A stretch of 64,000 nucleotides of DNA from NCBI RefSeq assembly GCF_002368075.1, contig NZ_AP018314.1, positions 2,416,479 to 2,480,478 on the forward strand, in the 5' to 3' direction. A program made the translations under genes and the position numbers. Source of the DNA: Sphaerospermopsis kisseleviana NIES-73. GTDB lineage: Bacteria; Cyanobacteriota; Cyanobacteriia; Cyanobacteriales; Nostocaceae. The notes below the pieces were generated by a model. That model worked only from the letters and a program-made list of their open reading frames with translations. It was not told the origin of the DNA and did not search any database. Of the stretch, positions 57,646-64,000 are shown piece by piece (positions within the stretch are counted from its first letter, which is position 1; every line of letters begins with the position of its first letter).

Positions 57646-59166
57646 ATGCATCTGTCTCGCCTAGTCACGCTCATTGTTGGTTTGATTATCATTTTGGGGT
57701 TAGCCCTGTGGCTGATTGATTCCCTGACTCGGCTTTATTGGCAACTATCCTATTCTCCCCTATTAGGTAATCTGCTGCTGTTGCTGCTGATTGTTCTTTT
57801 GGCAGGGTTGGTTGCAGCCTTTATATATTATGTTTTGGTTTTGCGGTCTGGTGAGGAAAAATCACGACGTAATCGCAGACGCGTTACCCCTAGCCAAATT
57901 CCTGCGGCTAAGTCTGATGCGGCTTCTAGCACTCTGCAAGCTGTACGTCAACAGGTGGCACAAATTCAAGATGAAGTTACCCGTCAAGCTTTACTGAGTC
58001 GCACTAAGGAAATAGAAGCGAATTTAGCACGGGGGGAAATTCAAGTAGTGGTGTTTGGAACAGGGAGTGCTGGCAAAACTTCCTTAGTAAATGCGATTAT
58101 GGGGCGGATAGTCGGGCAGGTAAATGCGCCAATGGGTACAACTCAGGTTGGTGAAACCTATTGTTTACGCTTAAAGGGATTAGAACGAAAAATTTTAATT
58201 ACCGATACGCCAGGAATTTTAGAAGCGGGAGTTGCCGGCACAGAACGAGAACAACTGGCCAGGGCTTTGGCGACGGAAGCAGATTTATTATTATTTGTGG
58301 TAGATAATGATTTACGGCGTTCTGAATATGAGCCGTTGAAGGGTTTAGCAGAAATTGGTAAGCGATCGCTCTTGGTTCTCAATAAAACTGATTTATATAC
58401 AGATGAGGATCAAGAAGCTATCTTAACTAAGTTGCGTCAACGGGTAAAAGATTATATTGCTAGTAATGATGTGGTGGCGATCGCTGCTAACCCCCAACCC
58501 GCACAATTAGAAACCGGGGAAATTTTCCAACCAGAACCAGATATAGTCTCCTTATTGCGACGTATGGCTTCTGTACTACGGGCTGAAGGTGAAGATTTAG
58601 TTGCAGATAATATTCTTTTACAATCTCTCCGCTTAGGAGAAGAAGCGCGAAAATTAATTGATTCTCAACGTCGCCGTCAAGCTGATAAAATTGTAGACCG
58701 CTATCAATGGATCGGCGCTGGTGTGGTTTCTGTAACTCCTTTACCAGTGGTAGACTTACTAGCTACCGCCGCAGTTAACGCCCAAATGGTGGTAGAAATT
58801 GGCAGGGTTTACGGTTGTGATTTGAATATGGAACGGGGGCGAGAATTAGCCTTATCTTTAGGAAAAACCATTGCTGGTTTAGGTATTGTTAAAGGAGCTA
58901 TTGAATTACTATCAACGGCTTTGCAACTTCATGTTGCTACTTTTATCATTGGTCGCGCTATTCAAGGAGTAACAGCAGCTTATTTAACGCGCATTGCCGG
59001 CAAAAGCTTTATTGAGTATTTTCGCCATGATCAAGATTGGGGTGATGGGGGAATGACGGAAGTAGTACAGCAGCAATTTCAGATGAATCGCCGAGACGAG
59101 TTTATAAAAGTATTTATCCAAGAGGCGATCGCTAAAGTCGTAAAACCTTTGACAGACGGTGAATAA
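57646..59166 (+). CDS. Membrane-anchored DUF697 GTPase
   Basis: 506 residues. Two N-terminal membrane segments (about 5-30 and 38-66), a GTPase domain with P-loop GTGSAGKTSL, DTPG and NKTD motifs, then a DUF697 domain (TPLPVVDLLATAAVNAQMVVEIGRVYG) predicted to insert in or lie on membranes. Relatives of Era/YcjF-type GTPases in cyanobacteria; role unknown. Confidence 0.87.
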   Translation: MHLSRLVTLIVGLIIILGLALWLIDSLTRLYWQLSYSPLLGNLLLLLLIVLLAGLVAAFIYYVLVLRSGEEKSRRNRRRVTPSQIPAAKSDAASSTLQAVRQQVAQIQDEVTRQALLSRTKEIEANLARGEIQVVVFGTGSAGKTSLVNAIMGRIVGQVNAPMGTTQVGETYCLRLKGLERKILITDTPGILEAGVAGTEREQLARALATEADLLLFVVDNDLRRSEYEPLKGLAEIGKRSLLVLNKTDLYTDEDQEAILTKLRQRVKDYIASNDVVAIAANPQPAQLETGEIFQPEPDIVSLLRRMASVLRAEGEDLVADNILLQSLRLGEEARKLIDSQRRRQADKIVDRYQWIGAGVVSVTPLPVVDLLATAAVNAQMVVEIGRVYGCDLNMERGRELALSLGKTIAGLGIVKGAIELLSTALQLHVATFIIGRAIQGVTAAYLTRIAGKSFIEYFRHDQDWGDGGMTEVVQQQFQMNRRDEFIKVFIQEAIAKVVKPLTDGE

Positions 59167-60017
<851 letters not shown>

Positions 60018-61670
60018 ATGACAGAACAAATCACCAGAAAATTATTGCAAGGTCGCTACCAAATTATTCAAAGCCTTAGTGCAGGTGTATTTGGGCAAAC
60101 TTATATTGCCGAAGATACCAAAGATGTTGATTACCCAGAAAAACCCAGATACGTTGTTAAACAGCTAAAAGTCAACCACTATCAATCTAATTCCTACTTT
60201 GACTACCTCAGACTAAGTTTTCTGACCGAAACCGAAACCCTGAAGCATTTAGGAGAACATGACCAAATTCCTAAACTGATCACCTGCTTTGAAGAAAATG
60301 AACAGTTTTATTTAGTACAGGAATATATTTACGGACAACCCTTATCCGTAGAATTAAAGATAAATAAAAACAAGGGACAGAAGTGGAGTACCACCCAAGC
60401 GATGACATTTCTCGAAGATGCATTAAATATCCTCGAATTTGTCCATTCTCAAGGTTTTATTCACTGTGATATCAAACCAGAAAATTTAATCAGACGTTCT
60501 AGTGATGATAAATTAGTGCTAATAGATTTTGGTTCAATTCAACCCATTGATTTTAGCACTGATGCCGAATTACCTATTTCCCAGATTCCCGTGACTTCAT
60601 TGGGTTACATTCCACCAGAACAATTTTTAGGACAAATACAACCCAATAGTGACATTTATGCTTTGGGAATGATTGTACTCCAAGGTTTAACAGGATTAAC
60701 ACCACTGCAATTAAAAATTGACTCTGCTAATAATGAAATTCCTTGGACTTGTGAAGATACGATCATTGACGAATATCTGGCTGTTTTTATCAGCCAAATG
60801 ATTCGCTATAATTATCAGGAAAGATTTCAATCTGCCAGCGAAGCACTATGGGTATTTAAACACATAACATGGAAGCATCGGGCATCTGCAATTGCGACTT
60901 CAAAGTTTCCCATTACTACCAAAAAAGCTGTTGCAGATAAAAATAAAAAATTAGATCCATTATTAGCAGGAATGAAATGGGGAATCACCATTAATTCTTT
61001 GGTAGTTGGTTTGGGAGTTTATGCTTTAGCTAATAGTTATCAAGCTAATTCAGAAACAGCAACTTTATCTGAAGCAATCACAGAATATCAAACCGGTAAT
61101 TTAGAAAAAGCAATTAGTTTAGCCAAAACAATTCCCTCCTATAGCAACGTCTATCCAGAAGCTCAAGAGACAATTGCAGAATGGCAAAAGCAATGGCACA
61201 ATGATACTAAAAATTATTTAGTAGCTGAACAAGCATTAGATGAAGGTAATTTGTTAGATGCCATGCACGCTGTTACGCAAATTCCCTACACTTCCTATTG
61301 GCGTTCTAAACGAGAACAACTAATTGAAAAAACAGAAACTAACCTAGAAGCAAAAACACAAACTTTATTAAATAAAGCTTACGCCAGCGCAGACAAGAAA
61401 GATTTTTCGGCTGCTTTAGAATATCTGCGCCAAATTCCTCCAGAAAGTTCTGCTGGTGCTATAGTGCAACAAAAATTAGCTGAATACAATCAGAAAAGGC
61501 AAATTAGAGCCGAATATTTTTTACATTCAGCTTATCATAAAGCTTTAAGGAAAGACTTTGCTGGTGCAATCAAATTCTTGGAAAAAATTCCTGAAGATAC
61601 TGATGCTTATGCTCAAGCTCAAATCAAAATCCAGGAGTATAAGGAAAAGCAACTATTCAGCATCCCCTAA
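60018..61670 (+). CDS. Ser/Thr protein kinase with C-terminal repeats
   Basis: 550 residues. Kinase domain about 10-285: LLQGRYQIIQSLSAGVFGQTYIAED (glycine loop), VVKQLK (ATP lysine), HCDIKPENLI (catalytic loop with HCD instead of HRD) and LIDFGS. One membrane segment (about 315-335, WGITINSLVVGLGVYALA) follows, then TPR-like helical repeats (EYQTGNLEKAISLAKTIPSYS and similar). The last residues (QLFSIP) come from sequence identical to a MITE end. Confidence 0.88.
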   Translation: MTEQITRKLLQGRYQIIQSLSAGVFGQTYIAEDTKDVDYPEKPRYVVKQLKVNHYQSNSYFDYLRLSFLTETETLKHLGEHDQIPKLITCFEENEQFYLVQEYIYGQPLSVELKINKNKGQKWSTTQAMTFLEDALNILEFVHSQGFIHCDIKPENLIRRSSDDKLVLIDFGSIQPIDFSTDAELPISQIPVTSLGYIPPEQFLGQIQPNSDIYALGMIVLQGLTGLTPLQLKIDSANNEIPWTCEDTIIDEYLAVFISQMIRYNYQERFQSASEALWVFKHITWKHRASAIATSKFPITTKKAVADKNKKLDPLLAGMKWGITINSLVVGLGVYALANSYQANSETATLSEAITEYQTGNLEKAISLAKTIPSYSNVYPEAQETIAEWQKQWHNDTKNYLVAEQALDEGNLLDAMHAVTQIPYTSYWRSKREQLIEKTETNLEAKTQTLLNKAYASADKKDFSAALEYLRQIPPESSAGAIVQQKLAEYNQKRQIRAEYFLHSAYHKALRKDFAGAIKFLEKIPEDTDAYAQAQIKIQEYKEKQLFSIP

Positions 61671-61827
61671 GTAGGTAGGCGTTAAAAATGGTCGTTATGG
61701 CAAGCCAGAAGGCAGGAGGCAGAAAGCAGGAGGGAAGAGACTTTTAGGTAACTTTACTTTTCGTTACATACTGCGGTTTTTTTGTGCCTTTCTACTTATT
61801 TAATTTTCAGGTGTCGAGGGGTTTTCA

Positions 61828-63930
61828 TTAATTAGACATTGGCAAAATAGGTACAACAATTGGGAGAGATTTGTCGGGTTGGATTTGATTTTCTGCCTGT
61901 TTGCGGGCTTCTATTGCTTGTTGGTAATCGGGCTTATATTTAATAGCTTGATCATAGGATTTTATCGCTTCTTGATATCGTTGTAAATTGAATAACGCAT
62001 TGCCCATGCTGTACCAACTTTCATAGTGGTTTTTTTTGTACGTAACTGCTTTATTATAGGATGCAAAAGCATCTTCATATCTCTGTAACTTATATTGTGA
62101 ATTTCCTAAATTATACCATGCTTGATAATCATTTGCTTTCAAAGAAATTGCTTTTTGATAAGCATCGATCGCTTCTGTATAACGTTGACTTTGATGTAGT
62201 GACCATCCCAAAGTATACCAAGCTTGATAATTACTAGGATGATATTTAATCACTTCCTTAAATGAGTCAATTGCTTCAGCATATCTTCTTAATGTCACTA
62301 AAATATTACCTCTAGAAAACCAAGATCGGTAATGACTGGGTTGATATTGCACGACTTGACTATAGGCTTTTAAAGCATCTTCATAGCGGTTTAAATTTAC
62401 TAGGGAATTACCCAAATTATATAAAGCTGCTGTATAGTCTGGTTTTAGTTCTACTGCTTGTGTATAAGCTGTAATTGCATCATTATATTGTTTGATATTT
62501 TGTAAAGATAAACCTTTTTTATACCAAGATTCATAATTATCGGATTGCAATTCAATTGCTTGATCATAAGACTTAATAGCATTATCATATTGTTTTAAAT
62601 TTCTGAAAGCATCACCTTTAGCATTCCACACTGCTGGATAATCATCTTTCATTTGTAAGGCTTTATCAAAAGCAGAAATTGCTTCTGTATATCGCTGTAA
62701 ACTTGATAAGGCAAAACCTCTACCAATCCAAGCTTCTAAATAATCAGGTTGAATTTGAATTGCTTTGTCATAAGCTTTGATTGCTTGTTGATATTTTTTC
62801 AATTCAAATAATGCTTTACCTTGACCATACCATCCTGGAAAATAATCAGGTTTGATATTTACTGCTTTTTCATAATTTGCCAGTGCATCTTCATATCTTT
62901 GGAGTTGTAAAAGTGTATTCCCTTGGTTATATAAATCAACTGCGTTATGAGTATTGATTTTATTAAAGATATATATTGATGCAATTCCCCCTAAACTTAA
63001 TAAAAATATTCCTGATACTAATTTGAACAATAGAAATTTTTTAGATGGTTGAGGTTTGATATGATTAACTGGCGCAGGAGGACTAAAAACTATTGTTCCA
63101 GAGAGAGGTTTAACTAATTCTTGCAGTGCTTGTAATGCTACCGTTGCTGAAGCATAACGTTGACGAAAATCATAACAAATCATTTTATCTATAAATTCTG
63201 CAAATTCTGGCGTGACAGTGGTATGATTCCGCCAAATAATTTCATTAGTATCTGCATCTCTTTCTAATTGCTGAGGTAATAAACCAGTCATTGCTTGAAT
63301 AGCAATAATTCCCAAAGCATAGATATCACTACTTAATTTTGGTGTACCTTGGGCTTGTTCTCCAGGCATATAACCAGGTGTGCCAATAGCAACAGTAGCG
63401 GGAGTTTGACCAGAAGGTATAATGACTTGGGTGGTAATTTCTTTAACTGCCCCAAAATCAATTAAAATTAGTTTACTATCTTGATCACGTCTGAGGATAT
63501 TGCGGGGATTAACATCACGGTGAATTACCTTTTGTTGATGTACAAAGTCTAAAATTTCCAAAATTTCTTGTAATAGAGAAATTACCTGATCTTGAGTGAG
63601 GGTTTTTCCTGGTAATAACTCTTGGGAGAGATCATGACTGGGAATAAATTCTTGAACAAGGTAAAATTCGGCATTTTCCTCAAAGTATGCTAAAAGTTGG
63701 GGAATGTGATCATGAGTACCTAACTTGTACAAAACCTGCGCTTCGGTATCAAATAAACGTCTGGCTATTTCTAAAGTTGCAGCGTTACTAGACTGAGGCT
63801 TGAGTTTTTTGACAACACACTGAGGAGAACCAGGTAAGTGAGTATCAGAAGCAACATAAGTTTCTCCAAATCCCCCTCCTCCCAGATGGCGGATAATCTG
63901 GTATCTTCCTACAAGTGTGTTTCCTATCAT
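61828..63930 (-). CDS. Ser/Thr protein kinase with TPR domain
   Basis: 700 residues. Kinase domain about 8-270: LVGRYQIIRHLGGGGFGETYVASD, VVKKLK, HRDVNPRNIL (HRD present), LIDFGAVKE and GTPGYMPGEQ. One membrane span about 297-318 (FKLVSGIFLLSLGGIASIYIF). About ten TPR units follow (pattern YDQAIELQSDNYESWYKKGLSL). Convergent with the other kinase, with which it shares domain order; typical of the large Nostocaceae kinase family. Confidence 0.93.
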   Translation of the reverse strand: MIGNTLVGRYQIIRHLGGGGFGETYVASDTHLPGSPQCVVKKLKPQSSNAATLEIARRLFDTEAQVLYKLGTHDHIPQLLAYFEENAEFYLVQEFIPSHDLSQELLPGKTLTQDQVISLLQEILEILDFVHQQKVIHRDVNPRNILRRDQDSKLILIDFGAVKEITTQVIIPSGQTPATVAIGTPGYMPGEQAQGTPKLSSDIYALGIIAIQAMTGLLPQQLERDADTNEIIWRNHTTVTPEFAEFIDKMICYDFRQRYASATVALQALQELVKPLSGTIVFSPPAPVNHIKPQPSKKFLLFKLVSGIFLLSLGGIASIYIFNKINTHNAVDLYNQGNTLLQLQRYEDALANYEKAVNIKPDYFPGWYGQGKALFELKKYQQAIKAYDKAIQIQPDYLEAWIGRGFALSSLQRYTEAISAFDKALQMKDDYPAVWNAKGDAFRNLKQYDNAIKSYDQAIELQSDNYESWYKKGLSLQNIKQYNDAITAYTQAVELKPDYTAALYNLGNSLVNLNRYEDALKAYSQVVQYQPSHYRSWFSRGNILVTLRRYAEAIDSFKEVIKYHPSNYQAWYTLGWSLHQSQRYTEAIDAYQKAISLKANDYQAWYNLGNSQYKLQRYEDAFASYNKAVTYKKNHYESWYSMGNALFNLQRYQEAIKSYDQAIKYKPDYQQAIEARKQAENQIQPDKSLPIVVPILPMSN

Positions 63931-64000
63931 CTCGGTTGCTAAGTTGAGTGTAATATTACTTCATTACAATATTGCCACAGGTAACTGGTGACTGGTGACT
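63931..64000. other. Upstream region of the TPR kinase
   Basis: Short AT-rich segment ending in GGTGACT repeats at the window edge. No gene. Confidence 0.5.

Overview
This window is a chromosome segment of a filamentous, heterocyst-forming cyanobacterium of the Nostocaceae. The Anabaena / Dolichospermum / Aphanizomenon group is my best guess; the species is inferred. The signs are many HIP1 octamers (GCGATCGC), short tandem repeats between genes, a Nostoc-type nif cluster (nifB-fdxN-nifS-nifU-nifH-nifD, and nifP...nifV-nifZ-nifT), and nif genes split by recombinase-bearing elements.

Layout. (1) 1-5487 is the inner end of a nifD element. It ends at the 11-bp core GGATTACTCCG inside nifD and carries Uma2-type proteins, duplicated secreted NTF2-like genes, a triplicated 201-bp MITE unit and gene debris. 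nifD (5457-6839, minus) stops after a few element-encoded residues; its last ~40 codons lie beyond the left edge. (2) nifH is also split. Its 3' part (6971-7433) and 5' part (18882-19306) are separated by an 11,448-bp element bordered by a 14-bp direct repeat (7420-7433 and 18868-18881). Joining the two halves at the repeat restores an uninterrupted 295-residue NifH. The element carries an XisA/XisC-type tyrosine recombinase next to one border, a nuclease-like gene and three restriction-modification loci: a methylase-Mrr fusion, a convergent R/M pair and an MmeI-like enzyme. HIP1-rich repeats separate several of these loci. (3) 19525-23853 holds nifU, nifS, fdxN and nifB, read leftward into nifH and nifD. 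(4) 25338-32742 is an accessory block between nifB and nifP, with an oxidoreductase, four toxin-antitoxin-like pairs, a collapsed helicase gene and a Uma2 protein. (5) 33421-37912 holds nifP, small conserved genes, nifV, nifZ, nifT and a [2Fe-2S] protein. (6) 38787-63930 is mostly housekeeping: envelope proteins, a DCC thiol oxidoreductase, a Rieske protein, an acyltransferase, gamma-glutamyltransferase, an RNA methyltransferase, SppA, isopentenyl-diphosphate isomerase, a DUF697 GTPase and two Ser/Thr kinases, with many MITEs and palindromes between them.

How it works together. As read, the DNA is in the unexcised (vegetative) arrangement, so neither NifH nor full-length NifD can be made. Two independent site-specific excisions would be needed in the differentiating heterocyst to rebuild the nifH-nifD transcription unit. 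nifB and nifP each have a long upstream region with the same order and spacing of motifs (TGAGTACA twice, a CGTACCCC/CTAG block, a third TGAGTACA followed by a conserved AT-rich box), which suggests one shared activator. No tRNA, rRNA or CRISPR array was recognised.
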